From Maricaulis sp034659015 (GTDB taxonomy: Bacteria; Pseudomonadota; Alphaproteobacteria; Caulobacterales; Maricaulaceae), in the NCBI GenBank assembly GCA_034659015.1, contig JAYEGL010000001.1, positions 558,001 to 622,000 of the forward strand: a DNA stretch of 64,000 bases, in the 5' to 3' direction. The notes beneath the pieces are model-generated. The model was not told the DNA's origin. It saw only the letters and a list, made by a program, of their open reading frames with translations, and made no database searches. The translations under genes and the position numbers were made by a program. Position 1 is the stretch's first letter. Each line of letters starts with the position of its first letter. Shown here piece after piece: positions 1 to 9,111 of this stretch.

Positions 1-595
1 GGTCCCAGGCGATGGAGACCCGGAAAGGTTGCGGGGTCTCCGGGACGACCAGGAAGGTGTTCCCCGCGCCGGAGACGACCCCTTCGCCTGCGCGCAGGTC
101 GAAGGGCGGGCCGGAGCCGAGTTCGGGGATCACCAGGTCGATGGGCGCGCGGTAGCTGACGGTGACGGGCCCCGACAGGTCGCGTCCGGCTTGCCAGTGG
201 CGCCAGTAGAGGAAATTGCTCGGGTCCGGCTCGTCGTCGGCGCGTGTCAGCGGCACGGCACCGCCGGCATCGGTCACGGTGAGGCCGGCAACCCCGTCCT
301 CGCCGTAAGGGACGGCGTCGACACCGGCGAAAACGGCCGGGGACTGAAGGAAGGCTTCTCCGGCTGCGACCTCGAGGCCGGATATTTCGAGTGTCACGTC
401 TATATGCGGGGGCGTGTCCAGCCCGCCGGGCGCGAGTGTCATTTCGAGCTCGGGCAATCCCGCAGAGGGCGGCGGCGCCGGGGCCTCGGCGGCCTGTTCG
501 GAGGGGGAACAGGCCGCTGCGGCCAGAAGCGCCAGAGCCAGACCGCCCGCTTGGCCGGCGGTCGTGCATGCTGTTCGGTGTGCGAACGGTCTCAT
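1..595 (-). CDS. Putative exported lipoprotein, 3' end cut by window edge
   Basis: Translating the minus strand from an ATG at 595 gives an uninterrupted 198-codon frame that leaves the window at position 1. A GGAG ribosome-binding site lies 7 nt before the ATG. The N-terminus is a lipoprotein signal: basic MRPFAHR, a hydrophobic Leu/Ala run, then the lipobox LAAAAC followed by SPSEQ. The Pro/Ala-rich linker and beta-rich segment after it (YWRHWQAGRDLSGPVTVSYR) resemble the N-terminal beta domain of M61/M1-type peptidases, but the catalytic part would lie beyond the edge, so the function is open. The gene is divergent from the aminotransferase gene at 896. I prefer it to the overlapping plus-strand frame because it has a ribosome-binding site, a signal peptide and sensible composition. 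Confidence 0.7.
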   Translation of the reverse strand, partial: MRPFAHRTACTTAGQAGGLALALLAAAACSPSEQAAEAPAPPPSAGLPELEMTLAPGGLDTPPHIDVTLEISGLEVAAGEAFLQSPAVFAGVDAVPYGEDGVAGLTVTDAGGAVPLTRADDEPDPSNFLYWRHWQAGRDLSGPVTVSYRAPIDLVIPELGSGPPFDLRAGEGVVSGAGNTFLVVPETPQPFRVSIAWD

Positions 596-895
596 CGGAA
601 TCTCCGGCAGGCTGGTTCATCACCAATCTAGCCGGACGTCCGGGAAAGGATTTGCCGAATCTCGGTGCCGCAACGGCTAGATTATCCAGCGGCATGGATG
701 CGGGCGCGGCCTGTCGCATGAAATGCGGTCCGGGTCGGACGCCTATCCCGGTGGCGGGGCCCGCGTGCCAGATAGTCTCTCCGCCTTGGGTCCGCGTGGC
801 GCATTTCTTATGCGCGGCCATGGCTGCTGACAGCAGATAAGGCATGAATTCGGGCCGGCGAATATCCTAGCCTGTGACAAAAGCGTGAGGAGGAG
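596..895. other. Intergenic region between divergent genes
   Basis: About 300 bases separate the lipoprotein start (minus strand) from the aminotransferase start (plus strand). It should hold both promoters. I could not identify convincing -35/-10 pairs or an operator here. A GAGGAGGAG-type ribosome-binding site stands just before 896. Confidence 0.5.
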
Positions 896-2173
896 ATGAT
901 GGCGGAGCGAACCCGACAGGGCGGGCTCACCCGGCGGGCCTATCTGGCTGGCGCCGCATCCGTGCCGCTTGCGGCCGGCGCCGCGGCCAGCGCACAGGCG
1001 TCGCAGGAATCCCCCGCACAGGCGCCGGGCGGGGTTCTGCCGGCGCGGGACGCCTTTCCCGATATCGACGGAGTCTATCTGAATTCCGGCTCGGTCCATC
1101 CCGTCAGTGCCGGTGCGCGACAGGCCGTCGATACCTATCTGCGGTCCCGCAGCATGAGTGGCGAGCCGGCGGGCTACAGCCTCGGCGCCAAGCGGCGCAG
1201 CGTGCTGGAGCGCTATGCCCGTCTCATCAACGCAGAGCCCTCCGAAGTCGCCTATGTGACCAGTACCTCCGCCGGTGAACAGCTGGCGGTGAAGGCGCTG
1301 GGCATTCCCGGAACCGGTGGCAGGATCGTTACCGACGCCCTGCATTTCTTCGGCTCCTTCCATCTCTACAACGAGCTGGAACGGGCCGGCATGGATGTGG
1401 TCATCATCCGCCCGCGTGACGATTACAGGATCCATCTGGAAGACATGGCTGCCGCCATGACGCGCGATACGCGGCTGGTGGCGGTCTCTGCCGTGTCCAC
1501 GATCAACGGCTTCCAGCACGATCTGGGCGCAGTGACCGAGATGGCGCATGCCTATGGCGCCAGCGTCTATGTCGATGCCGTCCATGCCGTCGGTGCCGTG
1601 CCGGTGGATGTGAAGGCGACAGGGGTCGATTTCCTCGCAGGCAGCAGTTTCAAGTGGATGATGGGCGATATGGGCCTGGGCTTCGCCTATGTGCGGGGCG
1701 ATCTGATCCCCGAGCTCCAGCGGCCCTGGGCCGGATATCACCAGCTCGCCGCTTTCCAGAGTCACGTCTACCCCTATGACGAGCCGGGCGAACAGGCCTT
1801 CGAGACCGGCGCGCGCGATGATGCCACCGGCCTGTTTGCCATGGGCACCTTTTCCAATACAGGGGTGGCGCATCTGGACTGGTCGCTCGACTATCTCGCC
1901 CGGCTGGGTGTGGAGACCATCCAGGCCCATCGTCAGCCGATCATCGAGAAGGCCCGGCGGGAAATGCCAGCCCTGGGCTTCGAGCCCCTGACGCCGGAAG
2001 ACAGTACCGGACCCCTGATCTCCTGGGCGCGCCAGCATGCCCGGCGCGATCTTCACGACCGGCTCGAACGGGCCGGCGTCGCGGTTTCGCTGTCGCGCCA
2101 CCGGCTGCGCATTTCGCCGTCGGTGTTCAATACCGAGGCCGATATCGATCGCGTGCTCGAGGCGCTGGCTTGA
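896..2173 (+). CDS. Tat-signal class V aminotransferase-fold PLP enzyme
   Basis: A 425-residue PLP-dependent enzyme of the class V aminotransferase family (isopenicillin-N-epimerase/cysteine-desulfurase-like). Residues 1-35 look like a twin-arginine signal: TRRAYLAGAASVPLAAG followed by an Ala-rich stretch. That would place a folded PLP enzyme in the periplasm, which is uncommon. The PLP-binding lysine is K253 in GSSFKWMMGD, and VYVDAVHAVG supplies the Asp/His that contact the cofactor. A strong GAGGAGGAG site precedes the start. The stop overlaps the TTG start of the next gene, so the two are translationally coupled in a four-gene operon with an OCD-family reductase, an amino-acid permease and an S10 peptidase. 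Context suggests an amino-acid or cyclic imino-acid substrate, but it cannot be named from sequence. Confidence 0.85.
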   Translation: MMAERTRQGGLTRRAYLAGAASVPLAAGAAASAQASQESPAQAPGGVLPARDAFPDIDGVYLNSGSVHPVSAGARQAVDTYLRSRSMSGEPAGYSLGAKRRSVLERYARLINAEPSEVAYVTSTSAGEQLAVKALGIPGTGGRIVTDALHFFGSFHLYNELERAGMDVVIIRPRDDYRIHLEDMAAAMTRDTRLVAVSAVSTINGFQHDLGAVTEMAHAYGASVYVDAVHAVGAVPVDVKATGVDFLAGSSFKWMMGDMGLGFAYVRGDLIPELQRPWAGYHQLAAFQSHVYPYDEPGEQAFETGARDDATGLFAMGTFSNTGVAHLDWSLDYLARLGVETIQAHRQPIIEKARREMPALGFEPLTPEDSTGPLISWARQHARRDLHDRLERAGVAVSLSRHRLRISPSVFNTEADIDRVLEALA

Positions 2174-3126
2174 CCGGCGCGCCGGTTTTCCTGGATGCGC
2201 CGACCGTTCGCCGGCACCTCGACCCGGGGGCCTGTACACATGTCATGCGCGAGGCCATGACCGCGCTGTCTTCGGGCGAGGTCGGGCAGTTGCTGCGCTC
2301 CTTCATCCCTCTGGGTACGGGGGAGACATTTGCCATCATGCCCGCCGCCCTGTCCGGGCAGGGCGGGTTCGGCGCCAAGCTGGTGAGCGTTTTCGCCCGA
2401 CCCGACGGCAAGACCCATAACGGCCTTGTCGTCCTGTTCGATCGTGAAAGCGGGCAGCCGGTCTGCGTCGCCGATGCCGGCGAGATCACGCGGATTCGCA
2501 CGGCGGCGATGAGCGCGGCGGCGACCGACGCCCTGGCCCGGCCGGATGCGGCCCGGCTCGCGCTGCTCGGAACGGGTGCTCAGGCGCGCGGTCATGCCGA
2601 CGCCATCCGGCGCATCCGCCCGCTTGGCGAAATCGTCGTCTGGGGACGCGACTGCAAGCGGGCCGAAGCACTGGCCGCCGAACTGGCAGCCCTTGACGAC
2701 GTTGCGATCCGGGTCGCCGGGAGTGCCGAGGACGCTGCCGCATCGGCCGACATTATCTGCACTGTCACTGCGTCGACCGAACCGGTGTTGCACGGTGAAT
2801 GGCTCCAGCCGGGCTGCCACGTCAATCTGGTCGGGTCTTCCGGCCCGATGGCGGCCGAGACTGACACCGAGCTTCTCCGTCGCGCCCGGGTCTTTCCCGA
2901 TCACCGCCCGCATGTCGTTGCCCATGGCGGCGAGTTTCTCCGTGCGGTCGAGGCGGGCGAGTACGGCGAGGACCGGCTGGAGGCGGAGATCGGGTCTGTC
3001 TTTGCGGGGACGGCGCCCGGGCGGCAATCGGCGGACGACATCACCGTCTACAAATCGCTGGGGCATGCGGTCCAGGACCTGGCCGCGACCGCCTGGCTGT
3101 ACAGAAAACTGGGGACGAATGAATGA
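2170..3126 (+). CDS. Ornithine cyclodeaminase/mu-crystallin family protein
   Basis: A 318-residue NAD(P)-dependent enzyme of the OCD/mu-crystallin family. Members include ornithine cyclodeaminase, alanine dehydrogenase and delta1-pyrroline-2-carboxylate reductase. Family marks are GAKLVSVFA with the substrate-binding lysine, RTAAMSAAATDALA, and the Rossmann motif LLGTGAQARGHADAI. The TTG start overlaps the stop of the aminotransferase gene (TTGA), and its own stop overlaps the permease start (ATGA). The hydroxyproline-epimerase-type gene 10 kb downstream makes an imine-reductase role on proline-like substrates plausible, but the family is too broad to decide. A paralogue lies at 5935-6906 on the other strand. 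Confidence 0.85.
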   Translation: MTGAPVFLDAPTVRRHLDPGACTHVMREAMTALSSGEVGQLLRSFIPLGTGETFAIMPAALSGQGGFGAKLVSVFARPDGKTHNGLVVLFDRESGQPVCVADAGEITRIRTAAMSAAATDALARPDAARLALLGTGAQARGHADAIRRIRPLGEIVVWGRDCKRAEALAAELAALDDVAIRVAGSAEDAAASADIICTVTASTEPVLHGEWLQPGCHVNLVGSSGPMAAETDTELLRRARVFPDHRPHVVAHGGEFLRAVEAGEYGEDRLEAEIGSVFAGTAPGRQSADDITVYKSLGHAVQDLAATAWLYRKLGTNE

Positions 3127-4433
3127 GCGAACCGAGCGAACTGAAGAAGGAGGTCGGCCTCCTTCCCGTGATCTCGCTGGGTCTGGGCACGGCGATCGGC
3201 GTGTCGATCTTCTCGGTGATCGCGCCGGCCACGGCGCTGGCCGGTCCGGCCATGCTGCTGTCCGTCGTGCTGGCGGCCCTGCCCATGTTCGTCATCGCCG
3301 TGACCTACGGCTTCATGGGCTCGGCCCTGCCGGCCTCCGGCGCGTCCTATGAATGGCCGCGGCAATTCCTGTCGGAGAAGCTGGCCTTCATCATCGTCTG
3401 GCTGCGGATCGCCGGGAATGTCGGCGCCATGTTCATCCTGGCGCTGGTTCTGGTGCGCTACCTGTCCTTCCTGGTGCCCCTGCCGACGAAGGCAACGATG
3501 GCGGTCCTGTTCGCGCTGGTCTTCGGGCTCAACTATTTCGGCGTCGGCGTGGCCGCCTCGGTCCAGGCCGTGCTGATGGCCGCGCTGATCGTCTTCTTCG
3601 CGGTCTTCGTCGGCTGGGGCAGCGGCGACGTCAGCGTCGAGGCCTTCGCCCCCTTCCTGCCGGAGGGCTGGGGCGGTGTGTTGGCGGCGGTGCCGCTTCT
3701 GGTCGGCCTGTTCTTCGGCATCGAGGCGGCGACCGAGGTCGGCGGCGAGGTGCGCAATGGGCGGCGCAATATTCCGCTGGGTATTGCCGGCGCGATCTGC
3801 ACCTCCGTCCTGGTCTATCTCCTGGTGGCCGGCGTGTGTCTCGGCCTGCTCGGCCGGGAGGCACTGGCCGGCAGCGAAACGCCCATTCTGGATGCCATGG
3901 CGCAGCTGATCGGCGACCGCTATGCCCGGCCTGTCGTCGCGCTCGCGGCCGTGGCCGCGATCGGAACCTCGCTGAACGCGCTGGCCATGGGGTTCAGCCG
4001 TTCGCTCTATGCCATGGGGCACAGCGGCGCCCTGCCCAAGGCGCTGGGGCGCATCCATCCGCGCCACGGAACGCCCCATATCGCGCTCGGCGCCGTGTTC
4101 GTCGCGTGCCTGCTGGGTCTTTTCCTGCCGACCAGTCTCGCGCCGCTCTTCCTGGCGGTAAACATTCCCACCCTGCTGAAATTCTCGGCGACTTGCCTGT
4201 CGGCCATCCGCCTGGTGCGTACCCGGCCCGACATCTACGAACAGGCCAGTTTCCGGCTCGGCAAGGATGCGACCCAGGTCTGGGCAGCACTGGGTATCGT
4301 CATGGCCGTTCTCGTTACCGCGCTCGGCCTGACCACCGACTGGCGGCCCTATCTGGCCCTGACGATCTGGGGCCTGGTCGGCGTGGCCTTTTACGTGATC
4401 CGCGACCGTGTGGTCTTGAGAGGACAATCATGA
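3123..4433 (+). CDS. APC superfamily amino-acid permease
   Basis: A 436-residue polytopic inner-membrane protein with about 12 hydrophobic segments. The first helix region has the Gly-rich GLGTAIGVSIFSV typical of APC transporters, where substrate backbone is bound in the unwound helix 1. The following PASGASYEWPRQFL resembles the conserved loop and helix 3 region. Start and stop each overlap a neighbour by 4 nt, so it belongs tightly to the aminotransferase-OCD-permease-peptidase operon. The likely role is uptake of the amino acid or imino acid released by the coupled peptidase. Specificity cannot be read from the sequence. Confidence 0.88.
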   Translation: MSEPSELKKEVGLLPVISLGLGTAIGVSIFSVIAPATALAGPAMLLSVVLAALPMFVIAVTYGFMGSALPASGASYEWPRQFLSEKLAFIIVWLRIAGNVGAMFILALVLVRYLSFLVPLPTKATMAVLFALVFGLNYFGVGVAASVQAVLMAALIVFFAVFVGWGSGDVSVEAFAPFLPEGWGGVLAAVPLLVGLFFGIEAATEVGGEVRNGRRNIPLGIAGAICTSVLVYLLVAGVCLGLLGREALAGSETPILDAMAQLIGDRYARPVVALAAVAAIGTSLNALAMGFSRSLYAMGHSGALPKALGRIHPRHGTPHIALGAVFVACLLGLFLPTSLAPLFLAVNIPTLLKFSATCLSAIRLVRTRPDIYEQASFRLGKDATQVWAALGIVMAVLVTALGLTTDWRPYLALTIWGLVGVAFYVIRDRVVLRGQS

Positions 4434-5920
4434 CGATCCGAACCATCCGACATACCGCCACCCGGGCGCTGGCCGCGGGCGCCCTGCTCCTGGGCCTTGG
4501 TCTTGCGGCCTGCTCGCAGCCGGAGGCCGAGCCCCTCCTGCCGACCGGTGCGAGCGCCGTGACCCGCCATGAAGGCGCATTCCACGGCCAGGTCTTGGCC
4601 TATGAAGCGCATGTCGAGACCACGCTTCTGCCCGGCGAGGACGGCGGAACCGCCGGCCGCATGGTCACCACGAGCTATATCGCTGAAGGAGCGGGAGGTG
4701 CGGCGGCGCGGCCGGTCCTGTTCCTGTTCAATGGCGGGCCGGGCGCCTCGACGACGCCGCTCCATTTCGGCGCCTTCGGACCGATGCGGCGCTTCGGCTC
4801 GGGGGAGACGGCCTATCTCCAGCCCAATCCCGACAGCCTGCTGGATGTCGCCGATCTGGTCTTCATCGACCCGGTGGGAACCGGTTTTTCCATTCCGGAG
4901 GACGAGGGCGACGGCGCCCTGTTCTGGAGCCGGGAGGGGGATGCCCGCTCCGTGGCCTCGGTGATCGAGGCTTGGCTGCAGCGGCACGGCCGCGAAGCGT
5001 CGCCGCGCTATCTGCTGGGCCAGAGCTACGGCACGGTCCGGGCCGCCGAGATCGCCCGGCTGGCGCCGGACCTGGGTTTCGACGGGATTCTTCTCTTCGC
5101 CCTCGTGTCCAATAATCGCCAGGGTGAGCTGGACTATGCCGTCCGCTTCCCGTCCATGGCTGCAACCGCCTGGTATCACGAGCGTATCGCGCGCGACGAG
5201 GACATCGATGCAGTCTTTGCGCAGGCCGTGGATTTCGTGAACGAGGTCTACATCCCCGCGCTGGAAGCCGGCGACGCGCTCGAGGACGCGCAGCGGCAGG
5301 CCGTGGCCACCGCCATGTCTGACATGATCGGGCTGCCGGCCGACTTCATCGCGGAGAAGGACCTTCATCTGAGCAATCGCGATTTCATGCTGACCCTGCT
5401 CGAGGATGAGGGGCTGCGCACCGGCCAGCTCGACACGCGCGCCACGGCTCGCCTGGATGCGCCGGCACGCCGGCCGCCCTATGACGATCCGGGGCTGAGC
5501 TACCATCCCGGCGAACCGGCCGAGCCGGTGGGCGAACCGGCCCTGGTCTTCGATCCGGAACAGTACGGTTCCATCGTCGAGGCCTATTACGGCGAGATGC
5601 TCGGTTTCGCTCCGGCGCGCCCCTATCGCGCGCTCAATCTGGATGTGAATGCGGCCTGGGACCATCAAGGCTTTCCGCCCGCGATTCCCTATCTGGCCAC
5701 GGCAATGGAGGCCGACGACGGGCTGCGCCTCTTCTGGGCGGCAGGTTATTACGACCTGTCGACGCCGGCCTATGGCGGGCGGTATGCGCTCGACGCGGCC
5801 GGCATTCCGGCCGAGCGTCTGACAGCAGCCTATTTCCCGGCGGGTCATTCCGTCTTTGTCGGCGAGGAGAACCGTGCGCTGCTGGGTGACGCCTTGCGGG
5901 ACTTCCTGGACGCGCGATAA
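4430..5920 (+). CDS. S10-family serine carboxypeptidase-like lipoprotein
   Basis: A 496-residue exported peptidase of the S10 alpha/beta-hydrolase family. The N-terminus is a lipoprotein signal ending LGLGLAAC, so the enzyme should be anchored in the envelope. The S10 signature LFLFNGGPGAS supplies the oxyanion region. The nucleophile is S199 in GQSYGT, an Asp follows in AAGYYDLSTP, and the catalytic His is in FPAGHSVF. The start is the ATG at 4430, overlapping the permease stop. An open frame extends about 1 kb upstream through the permease gene in another phase and is not real. It is the terminal gene of the operon, and a second S10 paralogue lies at 9719-11248. Release of C-terminal residues from peptides for import fits the context. 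Confidence 0.88.
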   Translation: MTIRTIRHTATRALAAGALLLGLGLAACSQPEAEPLLPTGASAVTRHEGAFHGQVLAYEAHVETTLLPGEDGGTAGRMVTTSYIAEGAGGAAARPVLFLFNGGPGASTTPLHFGAFGPMRRFGSGETAYLQPNPDSLLDVADLVFIDPVGTGFSIPEDEGDGALFWSREGDARSVASVIEAWLQRHGREASPRYLLGQSYGTVRAAEIARLAPDLGFDGILLFALVSNNRQGELDYAVRFPSMAATAWYHERIARDEDIDAVFAQAVDFVNEVYIPALEAGDALEDAQRQAVATAMSDMIGLPADFIAEKDLHLSNRDFMLTLLEDEGLRTGQLDTRATARLDAPARRPPYDDPGLSYHPGEPAEPVGEPALVFDPEQYGSIVEAYYGEMLGFAPARPYRALNLDVNAAWDHQGFPPAIPYLATAMEADDGLRLFWAAGYYDLSTPAYGGRYALDAAGIPAERLTAAYFPAGHSVFVGEENRALLGDALRDFLDAR

Positions 5921-5934
5921 CCGCCGGTGCGGGG

Positions 5935-6906
5935 CTAGAAGTCCAGCGCCGGCACGCCCGCGGCCCGGGCGCGCTCTTCCAGGAAACGGCCGCACGCCAG
6001 ATCCTGGACGATATGGCCGAGGGATTTGTAGGCGGTGATGCAATCGGGATCCGGCCGGCCTTCGACACGGCCCAGATACACCTCGCCGATCTCGCCCGCG
6101 ATATGGCTGTCATCGACCAGGCCGGCAGCCTTGGCGTTGATGAATTCGGCCCCCTGTTCGATCACGCCGGCACGATGGTCCGCGATGAAGCGCGTCTTCG
6201 CGACCAGCGCGTTGTCGACTTCCACGGGGCCGGCATAACTGGAGCCGACGATATTGATGTGGCTGCCCGGTGCCAGCCAGTCGCCCTTCACCAGCGGTTC
6301 GCAGGCGGCCGTGACCGTGCAGACGATGTCGGCGTTCTCGACCGCTGTGCGGATGTCTGCCGCCGCATTAACGTCCAGACCGGTTTCTTCGGCCATGACC
6401 GCCGCGAAAGCCTCTACCCTGGCGGAAGAGCGGCCGGCAACGGTTACTGTGCTCAGCGGGCGGACATGCGCCATGGCGCGGATATGGGAGGCGGCCTGTT
6501 CGCCATAGCCGATGACGGCCAGCCGGCTGGCATCCGCGCGCGCCAGCACATCGGTCGCGGCCGCACTGGCGGCGGCCGTTCGTATGGCGGTCACCTCGCC
6601 CGCATGGACAAGGGCGGTCGGCATTCCGCTCTCCGGGTCGAACATCAATATGCCGCCCTGGTGGGATTGCAGGCCTTTCGCCGCATTGCCCGGAAAGACG
6701 CTGACCAGCTTGGCGCCGAAATCGCTGTCATCACCCAGCGCGCCAGGCATCACGCCGAACATCCGGCCCGCTGCCATGCGCAGGATGGAGCGCAGGGGCT
6801 GAATACTGTCCTGCCGCGACAGGGCGATCATGCCCTCGCGTACCAGCGCGATGGCCGCCGGATAGGTCAGGTGTTCGCGGACGAAGTCGCGGCCCAAGAC
6901 CCTCAT
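5935..6906 (-). CDS. Ornithine cyclodeaminase/mu-crystallin family protein (second copy)
   Basis: A 323-residue OCD-family NAD(P)-dependent enzyme, clearly paralogous to 2170-3126. It keeps FGAKLVSVFP, RTAAASAAATDVLARADA, the nucleotide-binding VIGYGEQAASHI and the C-terminal AYKSLGHIVQDLACG. Its ATG overlaps the stop of the upstream amidohydrolase by 4 nt, so the two are co-translated. It converges tail to tail with the S10 operon, with only 14 nt between stops. Two OCD-family enzymes in separate transcription units within 5 kb suggest different but related substrates, for example delta1-pyrroline-2-carboxylate and a hydroxylated or open-chain analogue. That is inference. Confidence 0.85.
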   Translation of the reverse strand: MRVLGRDFVREHLTYPAAIALVREGMIALSRQDSIQPLRSILRMAAGRMFGVMPGALGDDSDFGAKLVSVFPGNAAKGLQSHQGGILMFDPESGMPTALVHAGEVTAIRTAAASAAATDVLARADASRLAVIGYGEQAASHIRAMAHVRPLSTVTVAGRSSARVEAFAAVMAEETGLDVNAAADIRTAVENADIVCTVTAACEPLVKGDWLAPGSHINIVGSSYAGPVEVDNALVAKTRFIADHRAGVIEQGAEFINAKAAGLVDDSHIAGEIGEVYLGRVEGRPDPDCITAYKSLGHIVQDLACGRFLEERARAAGVPALDF

Positions 6907-8963
6907 TCGTCCGCCCCGCCGTCATCGGCACCGCCGGACGCCGGAAGCGCTACCGGTTCGGCGAAGGGCACAATCCCCAGTCGGTCGTGGATTTCCGCCG
7001 GCAGGTAGACGGCGCCGTCCTTCATCACCATTCGGATGCGGCGGATCTCGGAAATGTCCTCGAGCGGATTTCCCGCGGTCAGGAAGAAGTCGGCGCGCTT
7101 GCCGACCTCGATCGAGCCGAGCCAGGCGTCGCGGCCCAGGAAGCGCTCGGCCTCCAGGGTGCCAAGGGCCAGGGCGCGCGCCGGCGTCAGGCCCGCTTCG
7201 ACATAGAGTTCCAGCTCGCGATGCACCGGGAAGGCATTGGAATTGTCGGTGCCGGGCAGAAGCTGGATGCCATTGCTGTCGAGCAGGTAGAGCGTATCCA
7301 GCAGACGCTGGAAGGCTTCGCGGTATTCGGTGTCGTCTTCCGGCGTCTCGATTGTCACGAAGGCCCGCCGGCGATAGCGCTGGAAGCCGATCGGCATGTG
7401 TTCGACATGTCCGCGCGAAGACGATGAAAACTCGCCGGCGCGGCTGAGCATCAGAAGCTCCAGGGTTACGGCGGTCGTGTCGACGGCCGTACCGTGTTCG
7501 CGCATCAGCCGGATGGTCTCGTGGACGGCAGGGGTGTCGAGATCGAGCGAGGCGGCCCGGCGCATGCCGGTCAGGCGGATCGGTGTTCGGGTGTCTTCGC
7601 CCTCTTCCAGCAGCCAGCCCAGCATGAGCTGGTTGATGTGTGCGATATCGTCATAGCCGGCCTCGATGGCGAAGTCGGGCGAGACGAAGGCGGGCACATG
7701 CCCGGTCACGCCCAGATTCCAGGCGCGGGCCTCCGCGATCATCGGCTCGATCCAGTCGCCGGGCACGGAGTTGTAGATCTTGATCTGGAAATAGCCGTGG
7801 GTGGCATGCCAGCGGACCGCCTCAAGCGCGTCCTCCAGCGTTTCGGCGATGGTGCCGGTGCGCACGGAATAGTCGCTGCGCCCCTCGATCATGCCGTTAC
7901 GCACGGTGCGCGGCCCGGCCAGCTCGCCCCGTTCGATACGGTCGGTCAGGCGCAATATGCCTTCCGGACTGTTGCCCTGGTCGCGCACGCTGGTGACGCC
8001 GGCGGACAGATAGCGCAGCCCGGTATGCGGGCCGATATGGGCGTGCATGTCGTGCAGGCCCGGCACGAGCACGCCGCCTTCGCCGTCGATCACAACGTGA
8101 TCCTCGCCGATCCAGGCGTCCGCGTCGGGCTGGATGGCCACGATCTCGCCGCCGAACACCGTGACGGCAGAGGGGCCGCCGACCGTGCCGGCATCGGGGT
8201 CGAAGATCCGCACATTGCGCAGCGTCACGGGCACGTCGAATTCATGGGTGAGCGCTTCGGTGAGTGCGATCAGGCGCTCGTTCTCCAGGTTCGAGCGCCA
8301 CTCCCGCAATTGCGGCGCCAGACCGGCGTGCTCCTCGAGGATCGTCATGCCGCCGCCGAAATTGGCGACCAGGCGGTCGTCGCCGTCCAGAACGATGTAG
8401 GACGGTTCCAGCCCGAGCCCGGTCAGCCGGACGATGCGGGCATCGGGCAGGCCGGGCAGGGCTTCAGGCAGGGCAATCTCGTCTATCTGGACCGTGCCGG
8501 CCGGCAGGACGGACAGGCGGTCGCCGCCCGAGGCCCGGATGGCGCGGGCGTAGAGGCCCTGGCTCCACGGGCTGTCATCATTGGCGATGTAGAGGAGCGG
8601 CGTTTCGGTCTCGACCGTGCCGCTTTCGGACTGGCTCTGCCAGCGCTGGGTGCCGCTGGACCAGCGCATGCTCTCTTCCACCGGATCGCCGAACAGCGAG
8701 TGCCCCTCGATCGTCCAGCTGACGGGGATGCCGTCCGGGCCCAGCTCGATCACTTGCCGGTTGCCGGCGCCGCGTCCGTTGCTGTCGACGTCATAGTCGA
8801 TCTCGATGCGGTCGCCGTCGCGGGTAGCGTGGAGGTGACCGACGGTCTCACCGGCCTGGATGATGACATAACGGTCCGTGGTCTGGGCCGAAGCCGGAAT
8901 GGCGGCCAGCCAGAACGCAGTGGTCAGGACGGACAGGATGAAGAGCGGAGTGGCGCGAGGCAT
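6903..8963 (-). CDS. Exported metal-dependent amidohydrolase with extra N-terminal domain
   Basis: A 686-residue protein starting at the ATG of MPRATPLFIL, where a Sec signal peptide ending ASAQ follows at once. The frame is open further upstream but that part lacks signal character. Residues from about 270 form an amidohydrolase (imidazolonepropionase/prolidase-like) barrel. HDMHAHIG gives the HxH pair, IKIYNS the probable carboxylated lysine, TGHVPA and AHINQ the further His ligands, and LPGTDNS the catalytic Asp. The first ~240 residues are a beta-rich domain I do not recognise. It probably hydrolyses an amide, lactam or X-Pro-type bond in the periplasm. The downstream OCD gene overlaps its stop, and the Lrp/AsnC gene lies upstream on the same strand. 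Confidence 0.82.
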   Translation of the reverse strand: MPRATPLFILSVLTTAFWLAAIPASAQTTDRYVIIQAGETVGHLHATRDGDRIEIDYDVDSNGRGAGNRQVIELGPDGIPVSWTIEGHSLFGDPVEESMRWSSGTQRWQSQSESGTVETETPLLYIANDDSPWSQGLYARAIRASGGDRLSVLPAGTVQIDEIALPEALPGLPDARIVRLTGLGLEPSYIVLDGDDRLVANFGGGMTILEEHAGLAPQLREWRSNLENERLIALTEALTHEFDVPVTLRNVRIFDPDAGTVGGPSAVTVFGGEIVAIQPDADAWIGEDHVVIDGEGGVLVPGLHDMHAHIGPHTGLRYLSAGVTSVRDQGNSPEGILRLTDRIERGELAGPRTVRNGMIEGRSDYSVRTGTIAETLEDALEAVRWHATHGYFQIKIYNSVPGDWIEPMIAEARAWNLGVTGHVPAFVSPDFAIEAGYDDIAHINQLMLGWLLEEGEDTRTPIRLTGMRRAASLDLDTPAVHETIRLMREHGTAVDTTAVTLELLMLSRAGEFSSSSRGHVEHMPIGFQRYRRRAFVTIETPEDDTEYREAFQRLLDTLYLLDSNGIQLLPGTDNSNAFPVHRELELYVEAGLTPARALALGTLEAERFLGRDAWLGSIEVGKRADFFLTAGNPLEDISEIRRIRMVMKDGAVYLPAEIHDRLGIVPFAEPVALPASGGADDGGADE

Positions 8964-9111
8964 GGCGGGATACTCTGTGTCTGCGAAACGGGGCAGTCGG
9001 GCTGCCGGTTTCCGATTGTGTGGCGCCAGGCCCGAATTTTGTTGCCGATTTGGTCGCGATGGCAGGAATACACACATGGACAATGTGGTAACCGCGCCGG
9101 CGCGGACTAAA

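Noticed and set aside
29..631. Plus-strand frame of 200 residues at the left edge
   Set aside because: Antisense to the minus-strand lipoprotein gene, which has a signal peptide, a lipobox and a well-placed ribosome-binding site.
3353..4429. Long N-terminal extension of the S10 peptidase frame
   Set aside because: It lies within the permease gene in another phase; the real start at 4430 begins a lipoprotein signal.
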